Below, one piece after another: positions 17,958-26,270 of a DNA stretch of 64,000 nt; position 1 is the first letter of the stretch, and each line of letters begins with the position of its first letter. Position numbers and translations under genes: made by a program. The notes under the pieces are model-generated. The model did no database searches. It worked only from the letters and a program-made list of their open reading frames with translations, and was not told the DNA's origin. Origin of the DNA: Ignavibacteriota bacterium (GTDB lineage: Bacteria; Bacteroidota; Ignavibacteria; Ignavibacteriales; Melioribacteraceae); assembly GCA_013112585.1 (NCBI GenBank), contig JABFGH010000004.1:186001-250000 (forward strand), read 5' to 3'.

Positions 17958-19394
17958 ATGAAACGCTCTATTATCAATTTGCTTATAACAATTTTTATCC
18001 TTTTCAGCTTAACACTAATCGCCCAGCAAAAAGAAGAAATTAAAATAACAACATCGTCGGAAGAAGCATTAAGTTTTTTTTTAGAGGGCAGGCACAAATA
18101 TGAGAACATTCAATACGCAACAGCCGCGGCATTATTTGATGAAGCAATATTAACCGACCCCGAGTTTGCAATGGCTTACCTGTATAGGTCACGTTCGGGC
18201 GGAGGTTATAATGTTGAACGCAAAAACCTTGAAAAAGCTGTTAGCTTAATTGATAAGGTTACAGAAGGAGAGAAACATAAAATATTGTTTTACAAAGCCT
18301 TTGCAGAAGGCAGCGATGCGGAACAGAAACAACATATAGATTTTCTTCTTAAAAACTTTCCTGAGGATAAACGAACCCATTTTAGTGCGGGCATTTACTA
18401 CGATTTTATTACCGATTACCCAACTGCTTTAATGCACTATATTAAAGCAACACAAATTGATGAAAACTATGCAGCAGCATTTAATAAAATCGGTTACTGT
18501 TTTTTTGATTTAGAATATTATAAAGCTGCTGAAGAAACATTTCAAAAATATATAAATCTAAATCCCGATAGCCCAAACCCTTACGACTCATACGCCGAAC
18601 TGTTATTGAAAACTGGCAGATACGAAGAATCGATAGCTCAATATAAAAATGCATATAAAAAAGATTTACTTTTTACATCGGCTCTTTCGGGTATAGGAAA
18701 TAATTATTTATTTATGGGTGATTACAAGAGTGCCCGGGAATATTATCAGAAACACTTTAGAAAAACCACATTGCTCGATGAAAAAATTGAGGCACTAAAA
18801 TTAGAAGCAATTTCATATATTCATGAAAATAATATTCAAAACGGTTTAGAAACATTTACCCAGCTTAGAGTTTTAGCTGAAAAAGAAAACCTGATAACTG
18901 ATGCAGTTGAAGCTCAATTAAGTTCGGCATTTTTATGCATAGAATTTAACAAACCGGAAAAAGCTGAAGAGAATTTAAATCGGGCTGAAGAACTTGCAAG
19001 AATGTCGGAACTGCCTGACGTTGTAAAAGAAAATTATGTTACTCAAGCAAAAAGATATCAATGCCTATATTTAATTAGGAACGGCAATCTTAATAAAGCA
19101 GAGGATGAAATTGCGAAGTACGGAGTTTTAGTAAATCAAAGAAAAAACCCATTGGAAATAAAATCATACTTTTCATTGATGGGATTGTTGGAATCAGTAA
19201 AAGAAAATTATGAAGCAGCCTTAAAGTACTTTGAACAAGCAGATAGGGATGATCCATTCAATTGGTATTATATGGCTAAAGCATATCAAAAATTAGGATA
19301 TTTAGAAACCGCAACGGAACTAATTGTTAAAATTTCGAATTGGAATGAAAACAACCTTAGTTATGCAATAGTAAAATTGCATTTAAAGCAATAG
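17958..19394 (+). CDS. Exported TPR-repeat protein
   Basis: A 478-residue protein with a signal peptide (about 1-21, ending LIAQQ) and tetratricopeptide repeats across most of its length, for example AFNKIGYCFFDLEYYKAAEETFQKYINLNP and repeats near 200-260 and 395-440. TPR arrays bind partner proteins. It has a GGAGG ribosome site before the ATG. Nothing in the neighbours (phosphate uptake upstream, DUF427 downstream) shows its task. Confidence 0.85.
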   Translation: MKRSIINLLITIFILFSLTLIAQQKEEIKITTSSEEALSFFLEGRHKYENIQYATAAALFDEAILTDPEFAMAYLYRSRSGGGYNVERKNLEKAVSLIDKVTEGEKHKILFYKAFAEGSDAEQKQHIDFLLKNFPEDKRTHFSAGIYYDFITDYPTALMHYIKATQIDENYAAAFNKIGYCFFDLEYYKAAEETFQKYINLNPDSPNPYDSYAELLLKTGRYEESIAQYKNAYKKDLLFTSALSGIGNNYLFMGDYKSAREYYQKHFRKTTLLDEKIEALKLEAISYIHENNIQNGLETFTQLRVLAEKENLITDAVEAQLSSAFLCIEFNKPEKAEENLNRAEELARMSELPDVVKENYVTQAKRYQCLYLIRNGNLNKAEDEIAKYGVLVNQRKNPLEIKSYFSLMGLLESVKENYEAALKYFEQADRDDPFNWYYMAKAYQKLGYLETATELIVKISNWNENNLSYAIVKLHLKQ

Positions 19395-19428
19395 GCAATT
19401 AGTTAATTTTATTTTGAAAGGAAAAAAT

Positions 19429-19710
19429 ATGAAAGCAGTTTGGAACAATAAGGTAATAGCAGAAAGCGATAATACAATAGTTGTTGAAGGAAATCATTAT
19501 TTCCCTCCGGCTGATGTGAATAAAGAATATTTTGAAGAAAGCGATACATCATCAACATGCCCTTGGAAGGGTAAAGCAAGTTATTACACAATTAATATCG
19601 ACGGCAAAATAAATGAAGATGCAGCCTGGTATTATCCGCAGCCTAAAGAAGCCGCTGCAGAAATAAAAAATCATGTAGCTTTTTGGAAGGGAGTTGAAGT
19701 AACCGAATAA
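19429..19710 (+). CDS. DUF427 domain protein
   Basis: A 93-residue cytoplasmic protein matching DUF427: MKAVWNNKVIAES at the start, EGNHYFPP, then the family motif TCPWKGKASYYTI and AAWYYPQPK. The function of the family is not settled. The frame is open from a TTG at 19414, but AAAGGA seven bases before the ATG at 19429 decides the start. It may be co-transcribed with the TPR gene, 34 bases upstream. Confidence 0.9.
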   Translation: MKAVWNNKVIAESDNTIVVEGNHYFPPADVNKEYFEESDTSSTCPWKGKASYYTINIDGKINEDAAWYYPQPKEAAAEIKNHVAFWKGVEVTE

Positions 19711-19715
19711 ATTTT

Positions 19716-20303
19716 TTATCCTAAAAAGGGGAGAAAAAACCCGCTCCCTTTTTTGTATTCATCCCAATCTTTATTAAAAACCTCACTTAAGAGATTATCT
19801 TCTAATTTAGCCCTTAAAATAAAAAGAGGTAGAAGAATAAAAATCACAGCAGGCAGAACTAAGAAACTTAACAATGCTAATCCGGCGCCTATATCGCTAA
19901 GAACTTGAAACAAATATTGAGGATGCCTTACACTTTTATAAATACCGCTTGTAATAAGCCGATGAGATTTATATACCGCTACTTCAGTGGAATAATATTC
20001 GCCTAAAGTTTTGAATGATACCGTTTGCAGCCACGAAAAAACAACAAACATTACCAGCCCAATTATTCTTATAAAATTATAATTATCATAAGCTTTATAA
20101 TCCAAAGTACCGATACTAAAAACACCTAAAATTTCAAAAATTATAATAAGAGCGGAAACATTAAGAGGTACTTTCTGCAAATAGGATTTCGGTCGTTTAC
20201 TCACATTAACCACTTTTCCTTTCATTCCCTTTTTTGAACCTGAAAAGTTAGCAGCCATAGAAACGAAGAGCGCAACACCAAATAGTATATTTATGGGGTC
20301 CAT
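19716..20303 (-). CDS. Isoprenylcysteine carboxyl methyltransferase-like membrane protein
   Basis: A 195-residue membrane protein with about five helices. The C-terminal half has the ICMT/phospholipid methyltransferase pattern: YKSVRHPQYLFQVLSDIG near residue 125 and the EDNLLSEVFNKDWDEYKK tail. The HPQY and E-D-N-LL residues bind S-adenosylmethionine in this superfamily. The substrate is unknown. It is convergent with the DUF427 gene, with five bases between the stops. Confidence 0.8.
   Translation of the reverse strand: MDPINILFGVALFVSMAANFSGSKKGMKGKVVNVSKRPKSYLQKVPLNVSALIIIFEILGVFSIGTLDYKAYDNYNFIRIIGLVMFVVFSWLQTVSFKTLGEYYSTEVAVYKSHRLITSGIYKSVRHPQYLFQVLSDIGAGLALLSFLVLPAVIFILLPLFILRAKLEDNLLSEVFNKDWDEYKKGSGFFLPFLG
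19723..19754. terminator. Hairpin at convergent gene ends
   Basis: AAAAAGGGGAG pairs with CTCCCTTTTT with one bulge and a T-run on the plus strand. It lies just past the DUF427 stop and within the last codons of the convergent methyltransferase gene, and probably ends the plus-strand transcript. Confidence 0.55.
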
Positions 20304-20475
20304 GATGTTTTTCCTAAAAATTGATTTATAAATGAGCTAAAAAAGCCAATTATCAAAAGATATCCGGGTGAAATAAAGATCTTAATTTTATGATTTCTAC
20401 ATGTCAAATTTACCTTAGATTAAGCTATTTAGCAAATAGACTTGCAATAGAGTAGATATTCCGCTAATTAAATAC

Positions 20476-20492
20476 TTAGCACAAAATTTGCA
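20476..20492 (+). promoter_or_regulatory. Sigma-54 promoter (-24/-12)
   Basis: TAGCAC at 20477-20482, five bases, then TTGCA at 20488-20492. The consensus is TGGCAC-N5-TTGCW, so there is one mismatch. Spacing is exact and it lies 51 bases before the first pseudopilin-like gene. A sigma-54 activator gene follows the operon at 23141. Confidence 0.75.
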
Positions 20493-20542
20493 TTAAATAA
20501 GCATCATTGTAAAAGTAAGTTTTATAACTAAAAAGGAAAAAG

Positions 20543-21040
20543 ATGAATACCGGTCAGATGATGATAACTCTTGGAGCCATGATGATACTTGGCATGGTTA
20601 TTTTGAGAGTAAATAATGGCTTTTTAAGTACAAATACTGTGCTTCTTGATGCAAAATTAGGTGTGCTTGCGGTATCCCTTGCTACTTCAGTAATTGAAGA
20701 GGCAACCGGTAAAGCATTTGACGCCGAGACTGATACAAATTCAGTTAATAATCGTGCTGATTTAACTAGTTCAGGTTCATTAGGACCAGGTGCCGGTGAA
20801 GTTTATCCAGACTATAATGATTTTGATGATTTCAACGGATTAGTTTATATCAATAATACAATGCCCTCGGCAGTTTTTAAGATTGAATGTTTTGTAGGTT
20901 ATATCAATCCCGTCAACCCGGAAGTATTTGTTTCAACCAGAACATGGCATAAAAAATTGATAGTGCAGGTTACCAGCGAATCAATGGAAGACGATACAGT
21001 AAGAATGAGTGCAATAAACAGTTATTTCTACTTTAGATAG
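20543..21040 (+). CDS. Pseudopilin-like membrane-anchored protein 1
   Basis: A 165-residue protein of unknown family. Five residues (MNTGQ) precede a hydrophobic helix (about 6-24), then an amphipathic helical stretch to about 60 and a soluble beta-rich domain ending NSYFYFR. This is the outline of a type IV pilin or minor pseudopilin, but there is no prepilin leader and no Glu at position 5 of the helix. GGAAAAAG precedes the ATG. It is first in a three-gene operon behind a sigma-54 promoter. Filament membership is inferred from topology and context. Confidence 0.6.
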   Translation: MNTGQMMITLGAMMILGMVILRVNNGFLSTNTVLLDAKLGVLAVSLATSVIEEATGKAFDAETDTNSVNNRADLTSSGSLGPGAGEVYPDYNDFDDFNGLVYINNTMPSAVFKIECFVGYINPVNPEVFVSTRTWHKKLIVQVTSESMEDDTVRMSAINSYFYFR

Positions 21041-21048
21041 GATTAAAA

Positions 21049-21669
21049 ATGGGATTTAGTACATTAATAGATATTCTCGGTTCAACCCTTATCGGCGGAA
21101 TGCTTCTCTTAATTCTACTTAGGTTGAATGATGCATCCGTTGAAAATACATACGTTTATGGAGGTGAATTGATGGTTCAGCAAAATCTTGTTTCAGTAGT
21201 GGAACTGCTTGAACATGATTTTAGAAAAATTGGTTACTGTAAAGATTGGCAGCAGATACCTGATCCATCAAAGTCCATTATAGCTGCAGATTCAAACAGT
21301 ATTACATTTTTAACAGATGAAAATAATGACGGGGTTGTTGATACGATGCGATACTATACAGGACCGCCGAGTGAACTGTTGGGAACTCCTAATCCAAGAG
21401 ATAGAAATTTGTACAGAATAGTAAATGGACAATCATTCCATGCAAATCTTGGGGTAACAGAACTTAAAATGCAGTTTTTTAATGCTTTGGGAGATTCCAT
21501 ATTTTTCCCAATTACGGTACCAAGTGAAATTTATTCAATGCAGATAAACATTACAGTTGAGAACACTTCAGCTTATGATAGGAAGTTCAAGCTTGAAGGT
21601 GAAGATAATTATTCAACAGCTTTTTGGCGGCAGATTAGATTAGCTGCACGAAATTTAAGAAATAGATAG
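21049..21669 (+). CDS. Pseudopilin-like membrane-anchored protein 2 (PilW-like)
   Basis: A 206-residue protein with helix at about 4-24 (DILGSTLIGGMLLLILLRL), then a helical part with VVELLEHDFRKIGYC, similar to the segment after the helix in PilW/PulJ-type minor pilins, and a beta-rich domain with TFLTDENNDGVVDTMRYY. No leader or Glu 5. It starts eight bases after gene 1 with AGGATT before its ATG. The PilW resemblance is by eye and weak. Confidence 0.6.
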   Translation: MGFSTLIDILGSTLIGGMLLLILLRLNDASVENTYVYGGELMVQQNLVSVVELLEHDFRKIGYCKDWQQIPDPSKSIIAADSNSITFLTDENNDGVVDTMRYYTGPPSELLGTPNPRDRNLYRIVNGQSFHANLGVTELKMQFFNALGDSIFFPITVPSEIYSMQINITVENTSAYDRKFKLEGEDNYSTAFWRQIRLAARNLRNR

Positions 21670-21678
21670 GAGTGAAAA

Positions 21679-22926
21679 ATGGGTGGTAAAGCGGCAATTC
21701 TACTCGTACTGGGCTTTAGCCTAATTTTTATGGTTGCAGGTCATAATTTTGGAAATTTATCTACACGATCAGTAGAAAATTTAGCAAAATATTATACCCA
21801 AACTAACGCACACAATATAGCTATTAGTGCTGCTAACATGGCAGCCAGCAATATCTTTTTTGATAAAAATTGGAATACGGGTTATACCAATGTTCCTTTC
21901 AGCAATGGAACTTTCGACGTTTCAGTTGTAACCAGCGGAACTCAAAAAAAAATTATTGCAATTGGAAGTTACCAGGATGAGCATGATACTATAGAGGTTA
22001 TACTCGATCCCAGTCACTTCTCAAAATTTGGAAACTTTTACACCACAATGAGTGCGCTGCCTGCAACGGGCGATACTTTCAACGGTCCGTTTCATACAAA
22101 CAGCAGTATGAAAACACATGGTACCCCGGTATTTTGGGGTAAGGTTACAAGTCGGTATTCATTAAAAATGTATGGTTCGCCAAAAGACCCTAAATTTTAC
22201 GGCGGGTACGAAAGTGGTGTTAATATTCCCTTAGAGTTTGATACCTCCGGTATGAGATTTAATGCTTCAACATCAGGGGCGGTATTTAAAGATACTGCTG
22301 GCTTGGGACGAAAAGTGGATGTAAAATTGAAGTTCAAAGCATCTGGTAATGTTGAATACAGCAGTATGATAAATAATGATGGCGTATGGAGCCCTCCGGT
22401 TGATACTCCGCTTGTTGACCTCTCATCAAATGGAATTATATTTGTTGAAAAAGGGAATATTTTTGTGGAAGGTACCTTAAAGGGAAAGGCGACTATTGTG
22501 GCTTCTAAAAAAGGAAAATCCGGCTGCGGTAATATTTATCAGACCGATAATGTTAGATATGCCAATGATCCTAAAGCCAATCCAAATGCTAAAGATATTC
22601 TTGGAATGGTTGCGGAGGATAATATTAGAATTAAAAAAAATCCTAATACCCTCGGTAAAGATATAATAACTCAGGCTTCAATGTTTGCGAAAAATGGAAG
22701 TATTGGTCCCGATAATGGACTTGTGCATCAAGGAACTTTGCATAGCTGGCGTATTTTAGGAGGCTTAATTGCAAAAACTACACGAGTAACAGCAGACTAT
22801 AATTATGCAGGACAGCCAACAAACGGCTTAAAATTTGTTCATTCTTATGATGATAGGTTTATGAACATGGTCCCGCCGAGCTTTCCTCATACTCGCTATT
22901 ACGAAATTGTTTCGTGGTATGAATAA
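21679..22926 (+). CDS. Pseudopilin-like membrane-anchored protein 3 (PilX-like)
   Basis: A 415-residue protein: MGGK, a helix at about 5-22, then AHNIAISAANMAASNIFFD, which resembles the ARNIAEAGA segment of PilX-type minor pilins, and a long beta-rich C-terminal region with repeated glycine turns (about 115-415) that could be an adhesin-like or substrate-binding head. No leader or Glu 5. AGGAG lies seven bases before the ATG. It is last in the operon, followed by a terminator. Large tip-like minor pilins often have this size. Confidence 0.6.
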   Translation: MGGKAAILLVLGFSLIFMVAGHNFGNLSTRSVENLAKYYTQTNAHNIAISAANMAASNIFFDKNWNTGYTNVPFSNGTFDVSVVTSGTQKKIIAIGSYQDEHDTIEVILDPSHFSKFGNFYTTMSALPATGDTFNGPFHTNSSMKTHGTPVFWGKVTSRYSLKMYGSPKDPKFYGGYESGVNIPLEFDTSGMRFNASTSGAVFKDTAGLGRKVDVKLKFKASGNVEYSSMINNDGVWSPPVDTPLVDLSSNGIIFVEKGNIFVEGTLKGKATIVASKKGKSGCGNIYQTDNVRYANDPKANPNAKDILGMVAEDNIRIKKNPNTLGKDIITQASMFAKNGSIGPDNGLVHQGTLHSWRILGGLIAKTTRVTADYNYAGQPTNGLKFVHSYDDRFMNMVPPSFPHTRYYEIVSWYE

Positions 22927-22963
22927 ATAAAGAATTAAAAATCCCACAACCTGGTTAATGAAT

Positions 22964-22990
22964 AAAGCCCCAATCCAAAGTTGGGGTTTT
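22964..22990 (+). terminator. Terminator of the pseudopilin operon
   Basis: CCCCAA pairs with TTGGGG, extended by A-T and G-T pairs, with a seven-base loop and a TTTTATTTTT tail. It lies 38 bases past the third gene. Confidence 0.85.
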
Positions 22991-23140
22991 ATTTTTCCCA
23001 CTAGTTCACTCTTTGCAATACTTCATCGGTAAAATTTTCAAAAGTAAATATATTTTTATTTTTGAAGGTGTAAGAATTACCAGATTTTATTATATTGAAA
23101 ATAATTTTTTGTTATATTTGGCTTAAAACCAAGGGTGATT

Positions 23141-24490
23141 ATGGATAAAAATGCAAGAATACTTATTGTTGATGATGATGAAACACTTTGTTATCTGCTG
23201 AAAGAAGAATTAGTTCAGGAAGGGTTTACTGTTGATATTGTGCATGACGGCAGCGAAGCAATTGATAAGTTAAAATTTAAGTCGTACGACTTAATGCTGC
23301 TTGATTTGGAAATGAAAATTGTTCATGGTGAAGACGTACTGAAAACGGTAAATCAAAACTACCCATCCATTCAGGTGATAGTGCTTACCGGGAAAAGTGA
23401 AGTTAACACCGCCGTTGAATGTATGAGATTAGGCGCAAGTGATTTTTTAACAAAGCCGTATGAATTTGATCAATTATTAGTTAGAATTGAAAAGGCACTT
23501 GACTTAAAAGAACTTGTAATTGATAACACAGTTTTAAAATCGCAAATTGCCCAAAAAGCATCATCAGAAATAATAGGCAAGAGTCCAAAATTATTAGAAG
23601 TTACTGAATTAGCAAGAAGAGCCGCCGCTTCTCATTCAAATATTTTATTAGAAGGGGAGACAGGTACCGGAAAAGAATTATTTGCAGAATTTATTCACAA
23701 AAACTCACCAAGAAATAAAAAACCTTTTGTAGTAATTAATTGTGCCTCGCTGCCCGACCAGCTTTTAGAGAGTGAACTTTTCGGATATGAAAAGGGAGCA
23801 TTTACTGATGCCAAATCATCCAAGCAGGGTTTAGTTGAAATTGCCGAAGGGGGTACTTTATTTTTAGATGAAATCGGTGAACTTAGTTTAACCTTGCAGC
23901 CGAAACTTTTAAGATTTTTAGAAAATGGAGAGTTCAGAAGGCTCGGAGGTGTAACAACTTTAAAATCGGATGTTAGAGTTATCGGCGCTACTAATAAAAA
24001 CTTGATGGAGGAAGCGGAGAATAAAACTTTTAGAAGAGACCTTCTTTTCAGATTGAATGTAATAACTATTACAATACCTCCTTTAAGGGAACGAGGGAAT
24101 GATATTCTTCTGCTTGCAAAATTTTTCATTCAGAAAAAAATGCCTATTAAAACTAATAAAAAACTGAATGCAGAATCTGAAAATGTTTTATCGGCTTATA
24201 GCTTTCCGGGCAATGTAAGGGAGTTAGATCACACAATCGAACGTGCAATAATTTTTTCGGAAAATGATGAAATAAAAGTATCAGACTTAAACCTGCCCAA
24301 AGTTTCTTTCGGTGATGTGTCTGAAACCTTTAACGAAGCTGCTGAAGTTTTAAAACTTGATGAAATAGAAAAAATTCATATTAAGAAAGCCCTAAATCAC
24401 TATAATTGGAATAGGGAAGAAACGGCAAGAATGCTTGGTATCAGTCAGAAAACTCTTTATTCAAAAATTAAAAAATATAGTTTAAAATAA
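23141..24490 (+). CDS. Sigma-54 dependent response regulator (NtrC family)
   Basis: About 449 residues: receiver domain (1-120; phosphoacceptor Asp in LLLDLEM near 53, Lys in LTKPYEF), AAA+ domain (about 145-385; Walker A GETGTGKE near 172, GAFTDA loop near 220, Walker B GGTLFLDEIGEL near 241, arginine segment DLLFRLNVI), and a Fis-type helix-turn-helix at the end (NREETARMLGISQKTLYSKI). It activates sigma-54 promoters; the promoter at 20476 is the obvious local target. AAGGG six bases before the ATG at 23141 decides the start over a GTG at 23135. The loop reads GAFTDA rather than GAFTGA, a known natural variant. Confidence 0.95.
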   Translation: MDKNARILIVDDDETLCYLLKEELVQEGFTVDIVHDGSEAIDKLKFKSYDLMLLDLEMKIVHGEDVLKTVNQNYPSIQVIVLTGKSEVNTAVECMRLGASDFLTKPYEFDQLLVRIEKALDLKELVIDNTVLKSQIAQKASSEIIGKSPKLLEVTELARRAAASHSNILLEGETGTGKELFAEFIHKNSPRNKKPFVVINCASLPDQLLESELFGYEKGAFTDAKSSKQGLVEIAEGGTLFLDEIGELSLTLQPKLLRFLENGEFRRLGGVTTLKSDVRVIGATNKNLMEEAENKTFRRDLLFRLNVITITIPPLRERGNDILLLAKFFIQKKMPIKTNKKLNAESENVLSAYSFPGNVRELDHTIERAIIFSENDEIKVSDLNLPKVSFGDVSETFNEAAEVLKLDEIEKIHIKKALNHYNWNREETARMLGISQKTLYSKIKKYSLK

Positions 24491-24497
24491 ATTTTTT

Positions 24498-25598
24498 ATG
24501 CCGGAAATAAGGAACAGTAATAACAGAAAATTAGAGAAGCAGTTAAAAGCTGTTGCACATGATTTGAATAATATTTTGTCAAGTACAATGCACAGCATAA
24601 CCCTGCTCAAACAAAAAATTGAAAAGGGGACAGATGAATTTTCACTTGTTGAAATTATCGAAAGCAATTCGAATAGAGCAGCCGATATAATAGATGTTTT
24701 ATTAGATGATAAAAAATCAGTAACTCGCACCTTAAATGTTTCACGATTGTTAAACGAAGTTATACTCGCATTTTCCAGCACAATTACACCTGAATTAAAA
24801 ATTAAAACTGATATTGTAGGCGAGGTTTATAAAATATTTGGAATGCGGTCGAATGTTTACAGAATTATTATGAATCTGCTTGTTAATGCCAAGGAATCAA
24901 TTGAGGGAACCGGTGAAATTTATATTTCACTTTCTAACTTAAATAATAAAAAAGCGGCGGAAATTTTCCCTAATATCAGGGAAGCAAATTATATTCAATT
25001 AAGTATTTCTGATACCGGCTGCGGAATCTCGAAAGAAAATATTAGTAAAATTTTTGTTGAAGAATATTCTACTAAAAATAAAAGCGGCATATCGGGGCTA
25101 GGACTGAATATAGTTAAAGAAATTGTAACCTCTATGGGCGGCTACATTTTTGTTGAAAGCGAACTTGATAAGGGTTCAACATTCACGGTTCTGTTCCCCG
25201 AGTTTAAAAAGAAGGAAATGTCGAAAAAAATTGGTTTGGAAAAAACAATTTTGATTAGCGAGGATGATAAGATTTTATTAAAACTTTTAGCCGAGCTCCT
25301 CGAATCATACAATTTTAAAGTAATTAAAACAGAAGACGGCGAGGGCTGCTTACAAGAATTTATCAGTGAAAGCAAAATTGATTTAATTATTATAGATAAA
25401 AAAATGCCAAACCTTGATGGTATTGATTGTGTTAGGAAAATTAGAGAAATGAAAATTGATGTGCCTGTAATTTTATCGTCAGGTTCAAAGGGCGAGGTAA
25501 GCAGCGGGTTATTAAAAGAATTAAAAATTGAAAAGGTTTTACATAAGCCTTACGATTTTGAGCAAATGCTTTCCTTAATTGAAGAGTTAGTTTACTGA
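24498..25598 (+). CDS. Hybrid histidine kinase (HisKA-HATPase-REC)
   Basis: A 366-residue soluble kinase with no sensor domain: H-box VAHDLNNILSS near residue 18, ATPase domain with N-box NLLVNAKES, DTGCGIS and GLGLNIVKEI (about 105-235), and a C-terminal receiver with acceptor Asp in IIIDKKMPN near 297. It lies seven bases after the sigma-54 activator and is its likely partner, probably NtrB-like. The lack of a sensor part means it must receive its signal from another protein. Its end overlaps the convergent gene by 12 bases. Confidence 0.92.
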   Translation: MPEIRNSNNRKLEKQLKAVAHDLNNILSSTMHSITLLKQKIEKGTDEFSLVEIIESNSNRAADIIDVLLDDKKSVTRTLNVSRLLNEVILAFSSTITPELKIKTDIVGEVYKIFGMRSNVYRIIMNLLVNAKESIEGTGEIYISLSNLNNKKAAEIFPNIREANYIQLSISDTGCGISKENISKIFVEEYSTKNKSGISGLGLNIVKEIVTSMGGYIFVESELDKGSTFTVLFPEFKKKEMSKKIGLEKTILISEDDKILLKLLAELLESYNFKVIKTEDGEGCLQEFISESKIDLIIIDKKMPNLDGIDCVRKIREMKIDVPVILSSGSKGEVSSGLLKELKIEKVLHKPYDFEQMLSLIEELVY

Positions 25599-26270
25599 TT
25601 CTTTCTCATCTTCTGATTGGAGATTAATCATCTTTAAATTATTTAAGTAATCAATAAAAATTGGTTTTTTGATTGCACTCAACTTTTCCAGAATATCAAT
25701 TATATCATGTGTAGCTTTCTCAATAAATTCTACACGCTTAATTAAAAAGTCCTTTGCCCCTTCATCCTTATTCAATTCTCTTCTTATTGCCGCAGTTGAT
25801 AAATTAATTAAAGTTAAAGGCTGTTTTATTTCGTGATTTGCAGTTACAACAGTTGCATTAAAAGTTTTAACTTTTTCTAATTCAAGCAGTAAATTATTTG
25901 TTTCGCTAAATCGTAAGGCAGAATTAATTCGGGCAAGCATTTCATCGCGGTTGAAAGGTTTTTTTATGTAGTCGAATGCACCTGCGTCAAAACCCTCTTT
26001 AATATCTTCGGCATCAGTTAATGCTGTAACTAAAATTATAGGTATATTTTTAGTCTCGTCGTTCTTAACTAATTGTCGGCAAACATCAAAGCCGGAAATA
26101 TCAGGCATCATAATATCAAGTAAAATTAGATCGGGTTTTTCATCAGTTGCTTTCTGAATTCCTGTTTTACCTTCGTAGGCAGCAATTACTTCAAAGCCCG
26201 CACGCTTCAGTCTGTCTTGTAAAATAAAAACATTATCGGGCTGATCATCGACTACTAATATTTTTTTCAT
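25587..26270 (-). CDS. Response regulator with a C-terminal phosphotransfer-like helical domain
   Basis: A 227-residue protein. Residues 1-120 are a canonical receiver (DDQ near 8-10, Asp in LLLDIMMPD near 52, Lys in IKKPFNRD). Residues 125-215 form a helical region with an H-box, TANHEIKQPLTLI (His near 145), like a HisKA dimerisation and phosphotransfer domain, but no ATPase domain follows. It may act as a phosphate relay between the hybrid kinase and other receivers. It overlaps the kinase gene by four bases. The role is inferred. Confidence 0.85.
   Translation of the reverse strand: MKKILVVDDQPDNVFILQDRLKRAGFEVIAAYEGKTGIQKATDEKPDLILLDIMMPDISGFDVCRQLVKNDETKNIPIILVTALTDAEDIKEGFDAGAFDYIKKPFNRDEMLARINSALRFSETNNLLLELEKVKTFNATVVTANHEIKQPLTLINLSTAAIRRELNKDEGAKDFLIKRVEFIEKATHDIIDILEKLSAIKKPIFIDYLNNLKMINLQSEDEKESVN

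Noticed and set aside
23695-24129. 144-codon antisense frame
   Set aside because: It is fully opposite the AAA+ domain of the sigma-54 activator, whose motifs are complete.
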